DNA of 13,944 nucleotides, taken from Pseudomonadota bacterium. GTDB taxonomy: Bacteria; Pseudomonadota; Gammaproteobacteria; Xanthomonadales; Marinicellaceae. Within the stretch, counting starts at the first letter, position 1. Each line of letters begins with the position of its first letter. Below the pieces are notes generated by a model. The model saw only the letters and a list, made by a program, of their open reading frames with translations. It ran no database searches and was not told the origin of the DNA. The stretch covers positions 1 through 13,944 of the forward strand of contig QQUO01000031.1 of assembly GCA_008501575.1 (NCBI GenBank). The letters are read 5' to 3'. Shown here piece after piece: positions 1 to 6,887 of the stretch. Made by a program: the position numbers and the translations under genes.

Positions 1-1
1 C

Positions 2-256
2 CAAAAACAGCCGAACCAGAAGCTGCCTAACCAGAAACAGGCGAGCCAAAAGCAGCCTAACCAGAAGCAAGCGGGCCAAAAGCAGTCTAACCAAAAACAG
101 GCAAATCAGAAGCAAGCGAGCCAAAAGCAAGCGAATCAGAAATCGTCTAATCAGAAGCAGCCGAATCAGAAACAGCCCAGTCAAAAGCAGGCAAATCAGA
201 ATAATACGAACCAAAAGCAAGCAAATCAAAAACAGGACAAGCAAAAACAGGCTGGT
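2..256 (+). repeat. Pentapeptide-coding tandem array A, 17 x 15 bp (QKQ-A/P-N/S)
   Basis: Seventeen consecutive in-frame 15-bp units encode QKQPN, QKLPN, QKQAS, QKQAG, QKQAN and similar variants. Units differ mostly at the third and fourth residues and by synonymous changes (caa/cag, aaa/aag). Degenerate units are QKSSN (137-151), QNNTN (197-211) and QKQDK (227-241). The array runs to the left edge and may continue beyond it. A unit length that is a multiple of three means copy-number changes keep the frame. Confidence 0.95.
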
Positions 257-994
257 GCCTCAAATCGCCAGGCAAAAACCACAAAACAGGAACAAACTCA
301 AAAACCTGTTCAAAAAGCCGGTAAACATCAAGAAAAGCGTGATCAGGTTACTGAATCCACCATTGATAAGATGAAACGGCCATTAGGGAGTGTGGCGGAT
401 TTGGTGGCTAAGAAAGAACCCATTGTGCCTTCAGGTGCGCAAATAAAAAAAGAAAAAACTCAGACGGAATTAACACCGGCTCGGGATACCAAACCTCAGG
501 ATGCTAAACCTCAGGACAGCAAATCTCGTGATGCTAAGCCTCAGGACACTAAACCTCGGGATACTAAATCTCAGGATAGCAAATCTCGTGATGCTAAGCC
601 TCAGGACACTAAACCTCGGGATACTAAATCTCAGGATAGCAAACCTCGTGATGCCAAGCCTCAGGATACTAAATCTCAGGACAGCAAACCCCGGGATACC
701 AAACCTCAGGATACCAAACCTCAGGACACTAAATCTCGGGATACCAAACCTCGGGATGCCAAGCCTCAGGACACTAAGCCTCAGGACACTAAATCTGAGG
801 CGACTAAAGCTCAGGACAGCAAACCCCGGGATACTAAACCTCAGGCGACGAAATCTCGGGACAGCAAACCTCAGGACAGCAAATCTCAGGATAATCAACC
901 CAAAAGTGACCAGTCATCGGACCAAAGAAATGATAACAAAGTCACCACAACTCAAGACCCGCAAAAGCAGGCGGGAATTGATAAATTGAGTTAA
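2..994 (+). CDS. Repetitive, disordered Lys/Gln/Asp-rich protein, 5'-truncated (C-terminal 330 residues)
   Basis: I do not recognise this protein. The frame is open from base 2 to the TAA at 992-994, so the gene begins left of the window; the ATG at 371 is internal, not a start. The visible part has four blocks. Residues 1-85 are 17 tandem pentapeptides of consensus QKQ-A/P-N/S, very basic and Gln-rich. A linker of about 70 residues follows (including the stretch IDKMKRPLGSVADLVAKKEP). Then come 27 tandem pentapeptides of consensus (P/S)(Q/R)D(T/A/S)K, where Asp and Lys are nearly invariant and charge is balanced. A polar C-terminus carries one more QKQAG (962-976). There is no hydrophobic segment, Cys or recognisable domain. 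Such tails occur on RNA-binding proteins (for example DEAD-box helicases) and on envelope linker proteins; which applies depends on the missing N-terminus. It is convergent with folC. Confidence 0.8.
   Translation, partial: QKQPNQKLPNQKQASQKQPNQKQAGQKQSNQKQANQKQASQKQANQKSSNQKQPNQKQPSQKQANQNNTNQKQANQKQDKQKQAGASNRQAKTTKQEQTQKPVQKAGKHQEKRDQVTESTIDKMKRPLGSVADLVAKKEPIVPSGAQIKKEKTQTELTPARDTKPQDAKPQDSKSRDAKPQDTKPRDTKSQDSKSRDAKPQDTKPRDTKSQDSKPRDAKPQDTKSQDSKPRDTKPQDTKPQDTKSRDTKPRDAKPQDTKPQDTKSEATKAQDSKPRDTKPQATKSRDSKPQDSKSQDNQPKSDQSSDQRNDNKVTTTQDPQKQAGIDKLS
479..883 (+). repeat. Pentapeptide-coding tandem array B, 27 x 15 bp ((P/S)(Q/R)D(T/A/S)K)
   Basis: Twenty-seven in-frame 15-bp units, followed by a degenerate SQDNQ at 884-898. 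Asp at position 3 and Lys at position 5 are almost invariant (SEATK and PQATK lack Asp). Position 1 alternates Pro/Ser through a cct/tct change, position 2 alternates Gln/Arg (cag versus cgg or cgt), and position 4 is Thr/Ala/Ser. Four units combine into a 60-bp higher-order repeat: 518-583 is identical to 578-643. The periodicity also keeps two other frames open (470-898 minus, 501-989 plus); these are by-products, not genes. Confidence 0.95.
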
Positions 995-1017
995 GCCTAG
1001 TGAGTTAAAGTCCAATA

Positions 1018-1053
1018 AAAATGTGCCATAATAATGTCTTTATGGCACATTTT
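1018..1053. terminator. Bidirectional stem-loop terminator
   Basis: A perfect 14-bp inverted repeat (AAAATGTGCCATAA at 1018-1031, TTATGGCACATTTT at 1040-1053) encloses an 8-base loop. It lies 24 bases after the stop of the repeat protein. The stem has A-runs on its left side and T-runs on its right, so it could act as an intrinsic terminator for the plus-strand gene and also for transcripts reading leftward out of folC, about 200 bases downstream of the folC stop. Confidence 0.85.
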
Positions 1054-1249
1054 GATGTAAAAAAATCACAGTGAGGATACCCCTTTATCACATCTCAGTT
1101 CTTTTACTGACCGCATCCCTAACTTCGAACTCTAAATAATGAGATGCGTTAGATCAAATATTCACCACGTCGAAAGTGATTTAACCGACAATATAGACCA
1201 TATACATAATCATAATTCAGCTGTTTAAATTTCGTTTTAGATGATGATT
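1054..1249. other. Intergenic spacer between the terminator and the folC 3' end
   Basis: No convincing gene in this AT-rich stretch. The only structure noted is a weak inverted pair, cgcatc (1112-1117) with gatgcg (1143-1148), around a 25-base loop. That is too long a loop and too short a stem to call a terminator. It is simply the 3' spacer of two convergent genes. Confidence 0.6.
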
Positions 1250-2509
1250 TTATTGTGCAGCGGTCATATTTTGATGCGATTGAAAAACCTCATCAAGGAC
1301 ATGAAAGGAACCAAAGACAATGATGCGGTCATCCTCTTTACTGGCATTAACAGCTTGTTGGTATGCCGTTTGTGCATTTTGACAGACTGAAAGCATACCG
1401 CCGGCGTCCGCAATTTGTTTTTTTAAGGTCTGGATGTCCGTCGCCCTTTCACCAGCCATTGCGAAAATAAACCAATGGTCAATGTGTTTATTGATGACCG
1501 GTAACCAGGTTTCGGCTTGTTTATCTTTTAACACAGAAAAAACTGCCCGTGTATGGCCTTTAAGCGGGTGATCAGCCAGCCAATCGGTCAATACCTGAAC
1601 TGATTGTCGGTTATGTGCAACATCCGCAATTATTTGAGGTCTTTTTTGAATACATTGAATCCGGCCGGGTATTCGCCATTGCTTAAGGGCTTTTTTAATA
1701 ACTGATTGATTGGCGTTCGGTTGTAATTGCTGGAAGGCCGTTAATGCCGTGGCAAAGTTGCGTATCTGAAATTTGCCGAACATATTCGGCAAAGGCAGTT
1801 GATTGAACTGAATTTCTCCATATTGATAATCAAAGTCAGAGAAATTCAGCGTGGCATTATAATCAACCCGCCATTGTAATAATGTGACATCCTCATTAAC
1901 TGCCCGATCTTTAATGGCTTGTGGACAATTGATGTCCCCATAAATCAGCACACAACCAGGGCGCATTATGGCCGCTTTTTCTGTCGCAATGGTTTCAATA
2001 TCATTCCCCAACCAATGGCTGTGATCAATATCCACAGTGGTGATAATACTGAGATTTGAATCCAAGGCATTCACCGCATCCAAGCGACCGCCCAAACCCA
2101 CTTCTAACACCATATAATCCACTGAATGCTGATGAAAAATCCACAGTGCCGCCAATAATGAAAATTCAAAATAGCTCAATGGAATGTCTTCCCGAATGAT
2201 TTCAATGGCTTCAAAAGCCGCCACAATTTCACTGTCTTGTGCAGTCAGGCCATTAATTTGAATACGTTCATTGTAGCTAAATAAATGGGGTGAGGTAAAA
2301 ACCCCGACATGGTGTCGATTACTTTGAAGCAGAGCCCCCAAAGCAGTCACAGTCGAACCTTTACCATTGGTGCCACCGACAGTTACGATGGACGCAGTCA
2401 TTTGATTAAAAGGTGGTCGAGAAAGAACCTGTTTAACCCGATCTAAACCCAAATCAATTTTATTTTGATTGAGTGACTCAAGCCATTGATCAAGCGTCTT
2501 CACGATCAT
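1250..2509 (-). CDS. folC: Bifunctional dihydrofolate synthase / folylpolyglutamate synthase
   Basis: FolC joins glutamate to dihydropteroate to make dihydrofolate, and adds further glutamates to tetrahydrofolate, using ATP in the cytoplasm. The 419-residue product has the family's usual length. Visible marks are the P-loop GGTNGKGST (about residues 45-53), FTSPHL (71-76), the Mur-ligase-type stretch LEVGLGGRLDAVN (135-147) and EKAAIMRPG (177-185), whose Lys is the usual carbamylated residue. The C-terminal half contains the DVAHN motif typical of Mur-ligase relatives (DxxHN). The ATG at 2509 lies inside the end of accD, a 20-base overlap, so translation is probably coupled to accD. The accD-folC order is conserved in pseudomonads and relatives. 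It is the last gene of the minus-strand block, with no obvious own promoter. Confidence 0.97.
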   Translation of the reverse strand: MIVKTLDQWLESLNQNKIDLGLDRVKQVLSRPPFNQMTASIVTVGGTNGKGSTVTALGALLQSNRHHVGVFTSPHLFSYNERIQINGLTAQDSEIVAAFEAIEIIREDIPLSYFEFSLLAALWIFHQHSVDYMVLEVGLGGRLDAVNALDSNLSIITTVDIDHSHWLGNDIETIATEKAAIMRPGCVLIYGDINCPQAIKDRAVNEDVTLLQWRVDYNATLNFSDFDYQYGEIQFNQLPLPNMFGKFQIRNFATALTAFQQLQPNANQSVIKKALKQWRIPGRIQCIQKRPQIIADVAHNRQSVQVLTDWLADHPLKGHTRAVFSVLKDKQAETWLPVINKHIDHWFIFAMAGERATDIQTLKKQIADAGGMLSVCQNAQTAYQQAVNASKEDDRIIVFGSFHVLDEVFQSHQNMTAAQ

Positions 2510-3410
2510 CGGCTGTTATGATCTCGTCCGGTTCCAATACGTCTGAATCCGGCATCGCTTGCGGTAGTAATAAATCCAATAACTGACTAATCTTATCAGC
2601 CATTTTATGCCGTGGTACAATTAAATCCAAAGCACCATGTTCCAATAAAAACTCACTGCGTTGAAAACCTTCGGGTAAGGTCTCTCGCACAGTCTGTTCT
2701 ATCACACGCGGCCCGGCAAAGCATATCAAGGCATTGGGTTCGGCAATATTGACATCACCGAGCATCGCTAAAGAGGCCGAAACACCACCGGTGGTGGGGT
2801 TGGTTAACACTGAAATATAAGGCAAACCGGCATTTTTCATTTTCTTCAGTGCCGCTGCAGTTTTCGACATTTGTAATAAGGAAAATAACGATTCCTGCAT
2901 ACGGGCGCCACCGGATGAGGAAAAATTAATTAACGGCAAGCGGTTTTCCAGGGCATGGTGAGCGGCACGTACAAATTTTTCCCCCACCACTGATCCCATA
3001 GAACCACCCATAAACTGAAAGTCAAACGAAGTCACCACCACATCTCGGCCGTTTAATTGGCCTTGAACAGCCACCAGAGCATCATTTTCACCGGTTTTTT
3101 TCTGAGTCGCAATAAGGCGGTCTTTGTATTTCTTCGTGTCCCTGAATTTAAGCGGATCTTCCGGCTTAACATTTGCCCCTATTTCCAACCAATCTGTATT
3201 ATCTAAAAAATAAACCAATCGTTCGCGACCGGTTAAGCGTTCATGATGTCCGCATTTGGGGCAAACCTTGCCCTGTTTTTCATTTTCAGGTTGATATAAC
3301 ACCGCCTGGCATTGGCTGCATTTTCCCCACAGACCTTCAGGGATATTTTTTTTCTTATTCCCACCTTCGGTTCTAATGCGGGATGACATGATTTTTTGAA
3401 ACCAGCTCAT
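2490..3410 (-). CDS. accD: Acetyl-CoA carboxylase, carboxyltransferase subunit beta
   Basis: AccD is the beta subunit of the AccA2AccD2 carboxyltransferase, which moves the carboxyl group from biotin-AccB to acetyl-CoA to form malonyl-CoA, the first committed step of fatty-acid synthesis. The 306-residue protein has the four-Cys zinc ribbon at C31, C34, C50 and C53 (KCSQC and VCPKCGHH), spaced as in the E. coli protein. A crotonase-like carboxyltransferase domain follows, with GGSMGSVVGEK, SSSGGARMQE and TNPTTGGVSAS. The ATG at 3410 is supported by AGGAG at 3421-3425 with a 10-base spacer. It lies 41 bases after trpA and overlaps folC by 20 bases. Confidence 0.98.
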   Translation of the reverse strand: MSWFQKIMSSRIRTEGGNKKKNIPEGLWGKCSQCQAVLYQPENEKQGKVCPKCGHHERLTGRERLVYFLDNTDWLEIGANVKPEDPLKFRDTKKYKDRLIATQKKTGENDALVAVQGQLNGRDVVVTSFDFQFMGGSMGSVVGEKFVRAAHHALENRLPLINFSSSGGARMQESLFSLLQMSKTAAALKKMKNAGLPYISVLTNPTTGGVSASLAMLGDVNIAEPNALICFAGPRVIEQTVRETLPEGFQRSEFLLEHGALDLIVPRHKMADKISQLLDLLLPQAMPDSDVLEPDEIITADDREDA

Positions 3411-3450
3411 TTCAGGTCAACTCCTGGTATTGGATTGTTTGGATTGTGCC

Positions 3451-3456
3451 ATTATA
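3451..3456 (-). promoter_or_regulatory. Possible -10 box for an accD-folC promoter
   Basis: A perfect TATAAT reads on the minus strand across the trpA stop codon, about 40 bases before the accD start. No good -35 match is seen 16-18 bases upstream, so this could be a chance hexamer in AT-rich DNA. It is listed because it sits at one of the few real gaps in the block, and an accD promoter separate from trp would make physiological sense. Confidence 0.3.
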
Positions 3457-4249
3457 ACGAATCCAAGGCTAAACGGATAGGACGCATAAAATCACTGATC
3501 GCTTTTTTCGCAGAGTGCTTATCCTGACATCCAAGCAATTGTTGAATCAAGGCACTGCCAATCACCACCGCATCCGCTTGTGCCGCCACCGCCACAGCAG
3601 AAGCCGCATCTTTCACCCCAAAACCAACGGCAATGGGTAAAGCCGTGTATTGCTTTAATTGTTTAATTTCCTGATTAACAATCTCCGGATTTAAGTCAGC
3701 AGCACCGGTGACACCTTTTAAAGCCACATAATAAATAAATCCTCCGGCCTGTTGGCAAATAAACTTTTTCCTGGCCTCTGAAGTGGTCGGCGCCACCAGA
3801 AATATTTGTTCAAGCTGATGCTTTTTTAAATGACTTTGCAATTCAGCGGACTCTTCCGGTGGACTGTCCACCAATAAAACACCATTAACACCGGCACCGG
3901 CAGCCGAGTTAACAAACTTCTCATAACCCATGGATTCCACCGGGTTTAAATAACCCATTAAAACCACCGGGGTGTGTTGATTATCTTGTCTAAATTGGGA
4001 CACCATTTGCAGCGTTTGCACTAAATTTACGCCCTGTTGTATGGCCTTTTCCGAGGCTTTCTGAATCACCGGGCCATCGGCCATTGGGTCGGAAAAAGGC
4101 ATACCTAATTCGATGATATCAGCACCATTTTCCACCAAATAATGCATCATCGGTACCGTCATATCAGGCTTAGGAAAACCGGCCGTCATAAATGGAATCA
4201 GTGCTTTTTTACCGGCAAGCGAGTTAAACTTTTGATCAATAAAACTCAT
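3452..4249 (-). CDS. trpA: Tryptophan synthase alpha subunit
   Basis: TrpA cleaves indole-3-glycerol phosphate to indole and glyceraldehyde-3-phosphate and channels the indole to TrpB in the alpha2-beta2 complex. The 265-residue product is a normal-length TIM barrel. The signature ELGMPFSDPMADGP places the catalytic Glu at residue 47 and the catalytic Asp at 58, matching E49 and D60 of E. coli. The phosphate-binding end is visible as VGFGVKDAA followed by VIGSAL. The start codon overlaps the trpB stop (ATGA, 4246-4249), so the two subunits are translationally coupled as is usual. Nothing is truncated or missing. Confidence 0.98.
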   Translation of the reverse strand: MSFIDQKFNSLAGKKALIPFMTAGFPKPDMTVPMMHYLVENGADIIELGMPFSDPMADGPVIQKASEKAIQQGVNLVQTLQMVSQFRQDNQHTPVVLMGYLNPVESMGYEKFVNSAAGAGVNGVLLVDSPPEESAELQSHLKKHQLEQIFLVAPTTSEARKKFICQQAGGFIYYVALKGVTGAADLNPEIVNQEIKQLKQYTALPIAVGFGVKDAASAVAVAAQADAVVIGSALIQQLLGCQDKHSAKKAISDFMRPIRLALDSL

Positions 4250-5451
4250 ACAGATACACCTTCAATATTCGCCACGGTATGAACATCCTTATCGCCTCTG
4301 CCTGATAAGTTAATGACAATGTGCTGCTCTGGTGACATTGTTTTGGCTAACTTAAGCCCATAGGCAATGGCGTGGGCACTTTCCAGAGCGGGCATAATGC
4401 CTTCTTTTCGGGTCAAGTTATGAAACGCCGCCAGCGCTTCATCATCATTAATGGTGACGTACCGGGCACGACCAGTGTCATTTAAATAGGCATGTTCGGG
4501 TCCAACACCCGGATAATCTAATCCGGCTGAAATCGAATGGGTTTCCGTCACTTGGCCGGAATCATCACTCATAACATAGGTGCGGTTACCGTGCAAAACA
4601 CCCACTTTTCCGGCATTAATGGAAGCGGCATGCTGGCCAGTTTCCAAACCTTTACCACCGGCTTCAACCCCATACATGCGCACTTTTTGGTCTTCGATAA
4701 AGGGATGAAATAAACCCATGGCATTTGAACCACCACCCACACAAGCCACCAAAGCATCCGGAAAACGGCCAATTTGTTCAAGGCTTTGCTTTCTTACTTC
4801 CTGACCAATCACAGAATTAAAATCGCGCACCATTTCCGGATAAGGGGCCGGTCCTGCCACAGTTCCAATGATGTAAAAGGTATCATCCACATGAGCAACC
4901 CAATCTCGCATGGCTTCATTTAACGCATCTTTTAGGGTTTGCGAACCCGATTGAACAGAGCGCACTTCAGCCCCCAGTAATTTCATGCGATAAACATTTA
5001 TGGCTTGTCGTTCGATATCAACAGCACCCATATAAACAACACAATCTAAACCCATACGAGCAGCCACCGTGGCGGTCGCCACCCCATGTTGCCCGGCCCC
5101 GGTTTCGGCAATAATGCGTTTTTTACCCATGGCTTTGGCCAATAATATTTGTCCAACAGTGTTATTTATTTTATGGGCACCGGTGTGGTTCAAATCTTCA
5201 CGTTTAAGCCATATCTGGGCACCTTGCTGTTGTTTGGTTAAACGTTCGGCATGGTATAAGGGTGAAGGACGACCCACGAACTCAGCCAAATCCCGTTGAA
5301 ACTGTTGTTGAAAATCAGCATCAGTTTTAAGCTTTTTATAGGCTGCTTTCAACTCTTCTAAACAATGAAACAAGGTTTCTGCGGCAAAATTGCCACCAAA
5401 ACGGCCAAAATGGCCAGTTTCATCCGGTAAATTATCAAATTTTTGGGTCAT
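4246..5451 (-). CDS. trpB: Tryptophan synthase beta subunit
   Basis: TrpB is the PLP enzyme that condenses indole with serine to make tryptophan. The 401-residue protein shows the PLP lysine K94 in HTGAHKINN, the catalytic-Glu region AETGAGQHG (115-123), the PLP-phosphate loop GGGSNAMG (239-246) and the C-terminal LSGRGDKD. The N-terminal GRFGGNFAAETL is typical; many homologues have Tyr or Phe before the AETL. It starts two bases after trpF ends and overlaps trpA by four bases. It is the standard TrpB1 type, consistent with working together with the adjacent trpA. Confidence 0.98.
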   Translation of the reverse strand: MTQKFDNLPDETGHFGRFGGNFAAETLFHCLEELKAAYKKLKTDADFQQQFQRDLAEFVGRPSPLYHAERLTKQQQGAQIWLKREDLNHTGAHKINNTVGQILLAKAMGKKRIIAETGAGQHGVATATVAARMGLDCVVYMGAVDIERQAINVYRMKLLGAEVRSVQSGSQTLKDALNEAMRDWVAHVDDTFYIIGTVAGPAPYPEMVRDFNSVIGQEVRKQSLEQIGRFPDALVACVGGGSNAMGLFHPFIEDQKVRMYGVEAGGKGLETGQHAASINAGKVGVLHGNRTYVMSDDSGQVTETHSISAGLDYPGVGPEHAYLNDTGRARYVTINDDEALAAFHNLTRKEGIMPALESAHAIAYGLKLAKTMSPEQHIVINLSGRGDKDVHTVANIEGVSV

Positions 5452-5453
5452 GG

Positions 5454-6074
5454 TTATGAATTGCCTTTTATTATTGCTTGCATGAATTGTTGCATAAGAA
5501 CCGGTGATTTTACGCCAGGAGTTTGTTCGATACCACTACTGACATCAATAAATTCTGCCCCCGTTTGCTTGATGGCCTGCGCCACGTTGGCCACGGTTAA
5601 TCCCCCGGCTAAAATTAATTTTTGCCGGTACTCAACTGGCAAGGTAAACCATTTGAACACCTGGCCAGAACCACCACTTTGACCACATCCGTAGGCATCC
5701 AGTAACAGCTGCTGCGCCTGATTATACTGACACACATAATCAAGCCAGTTATTGGTCGCCAGCATTGGTATGGCTTTCCAATAGGGATAATTAAATTGCT
5801 GACAAAAGTCAGCAGACTCGTGACCATGAAATTGAATAATATCCGGTTGACTGTGTGCAATCACCTGTAACACAAAATCACGATCAGCATCTGCCAGCAA
5901 AGCCACCGCGATAAGGCCTGAGCTTTGGGCGTACTGGATGAGGGACATGGCTTGTTTAATACTAATTTCCCGGCGACTTCCTGGTACCAACACAAAGCCC
6001 ACGGCATAACACCCCAATTCAGCTGCAAAATCAATGTCAGCGTGTGTTTTTAGCCCACAAAACTTAACTTTCAT
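5454..6074 (-). CDS. trpF: Phosphoribosylanthranilate isomerase
   Basis: TrpF carries out the Amadori rearrangement of N-(5'-phosphoribosyl)anthranilate to the ribulose form, the third step of tryptophan synthesis. At 206 residues it is a stand-alone TrpF, not a TrpC-TrpF fusion. The catalytic Cys is C6 in KFCGLKT and the catalytic Asp is D126 in LLLDAYG. GSGQVFKW, the LAGGLTVANV phosphate loop and the C-terminal DVSSGIEQTPGVKS are all recognisable. The ATG at 6074 overlaps the truA stop by 11 bases, and no clear Shine-Dalgarno precedes it, so coupled translation from truA is likely. trpE, trpG, trpD and trpC are not in the window. Confidence 0.97.
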   Translation of the reverse strand: MKVKFCGLKTHADIDFAAELGCYAVGFVLVPGSRREISIKQAMSLIQYAQSSGLIAVALLADADRDFVLQVIAHSQPDIIQFHGHESADFCQQFNYPYWKAIPMLATNNWLDYVCQYNQAQQLLLDAYGCGQSGGSGQVFKWFTLPVEYRQKLILAGGLTVANVAQAIKQTGAEFIDVSSGIEQTPGVKSPVLMQQFMQAIIKGNS

Positions 6075-6837
6075 AATCAGTTAATGTGGGTAAGTTATAT
6101 TTATCCGGATAGTCCACGCTCATAAAGCGTAATCCACTGGCTGCAGCAGTCATACCGGCTTGTTTGCGATCTTTCGATTGCAACACTTCGCTCATCCAAG
6201 CAACCGGCTTTTCGCCTTTGCCAATAACAATGAGGGTGCCGGCGATATTTCGGATCATGTGATGCAAAAATCCATTGGCGGTGACATTAATAATAACTTG
6301 ATCTTTACTTCTTTTGACAACGGCCTTGCAAATGGTTTTTACCGGTTGTTTCGATTGGCATTGACTGGATCGAAAAGCACTAAAATCGTGCTCACCAATG
6401 AGGCATTGAATGGCTTGGTGCATCCATTCATGGTTTAAGGGCTTTAATACCCATGTCAAATAATGACGGTATAATGCCGGTCTGATTGGACGGTTGCTGA
6501 TGCGGTATTGATAACTTCTTGAAATGGCGGCGAATCGAGCATGAAAATCTTCGCTGACAGGTTTAACCCACAATACGCTGATGTCCTTAGGTAATGCACT
6601 GTTTATTCCCAACAGCCATTGACGCACACTTCTATTGGCTTGGGTATCAAAATGTATAACCTGTAAAGCGGCACTGACACCGGTGTCTGTGCGACCACTA
6701 CAAATGATGCTTACATTGTGGTTGGCCACCTGACTAATGGCCTCTTCCAAGCACTGTTGCACAGTCGGTTCTTGTTTTTGCCGCTGGAAGCCGTAAAAAG
6801 GCGATCCATCATATTCCACACCACAAGCAATTCGCAT
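6064..6837 (-). CDS. truA: tRNA pseudouridine(38-40) synthase
   Basis: TruA isomerises uridines 38-40 in the anticodon arm of many tRNAs. Taking the ATG at 6837 gives 257 residues. The frame extends upstream to a TTG at 6858 (264 residues), but the family consensus begins close to IACGVEYDG, which the ATG form gives directly, and the TTG falls inside an inverted repeat (6852-6876). The catalytic Asp is D51 in SGRTDTGVSA. YGFQRQ near the N-terminus, SYQYRI, the HDFSAFR segment and FLHHMIRNIAGTL near the C-terminus are all typical. Neither start has a strong ribosome site. It follows fimV by about 50 bases and overlaps trpF by 11. Confidence 0.95.
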   Translation of the reverse strand: MRIACGVEYDGSPFYGFQRQKQEPTVQQCLEEAISQVANHNVSIICSGRTDTGVSAALQVIHFDTQANRSVRQWLLGINSALPKDISVLWVKPVSEDFHARFAAISRSYQYRISNRPIRPALYRHYLTWVLKPLNHEWMHQAIQCLIGEHDFSAFRSSQCQSKQPVKTICKAVVKRSKDQVIINVTANGFLHHMIRNIAGTLIVIGKGEKPVAWMSEVLQSKDRKQAGMTAAASGLRFMSVDYPDKYNLPTLTDYES

Positions 6838-6851
6838 GATAAATAAGCCAG

Positions 6852-6876
6852 GACACAATCAGTTAATGATTATGTC
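6852..6876 (-). promoter_or_regulatory. Inverted repeat between fimV stop and truA start
   Basis: On the minus strand GACATAATCA and TGATTGTGTC form a 10-bp stem (one U-G wobble) around a 5-base TTAAC loop. It begins 11 bases after the fimV stop and ends 14 bases before the preferred truA ATG. No U-run follows, so it is not a standard intrinsic terminator. It could be an mRNA 3'-end stabiliser or processing site separating fimV from the truA-trp message, or could limit truA initiation. Confidence 0.5.
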
Positions 6877-6887
6877 TTGTGTTATCT

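Noticed and set aside
2..883. CRISPR-like array
   Set aside because: The 15-bp units are directly adjacent with no unique spacers and are in frame in a protein-coding sequence.
470..989. Long open frames on the minus strand (470-898) and in another plus frame (501-989)
   Set aside because: Both lie wholly over array B and exist because a 15-bp period keeps every frame stop-free. Their products are monotonous LRF/NLRT repeats, and neither has a supporting start context.
371..994. A complete 207-residue gene starting at the ATG at 371
   Set aside because: The same frame is open and protein-like (array A) all the way to the left edge, and no ribosome site precedes 371.
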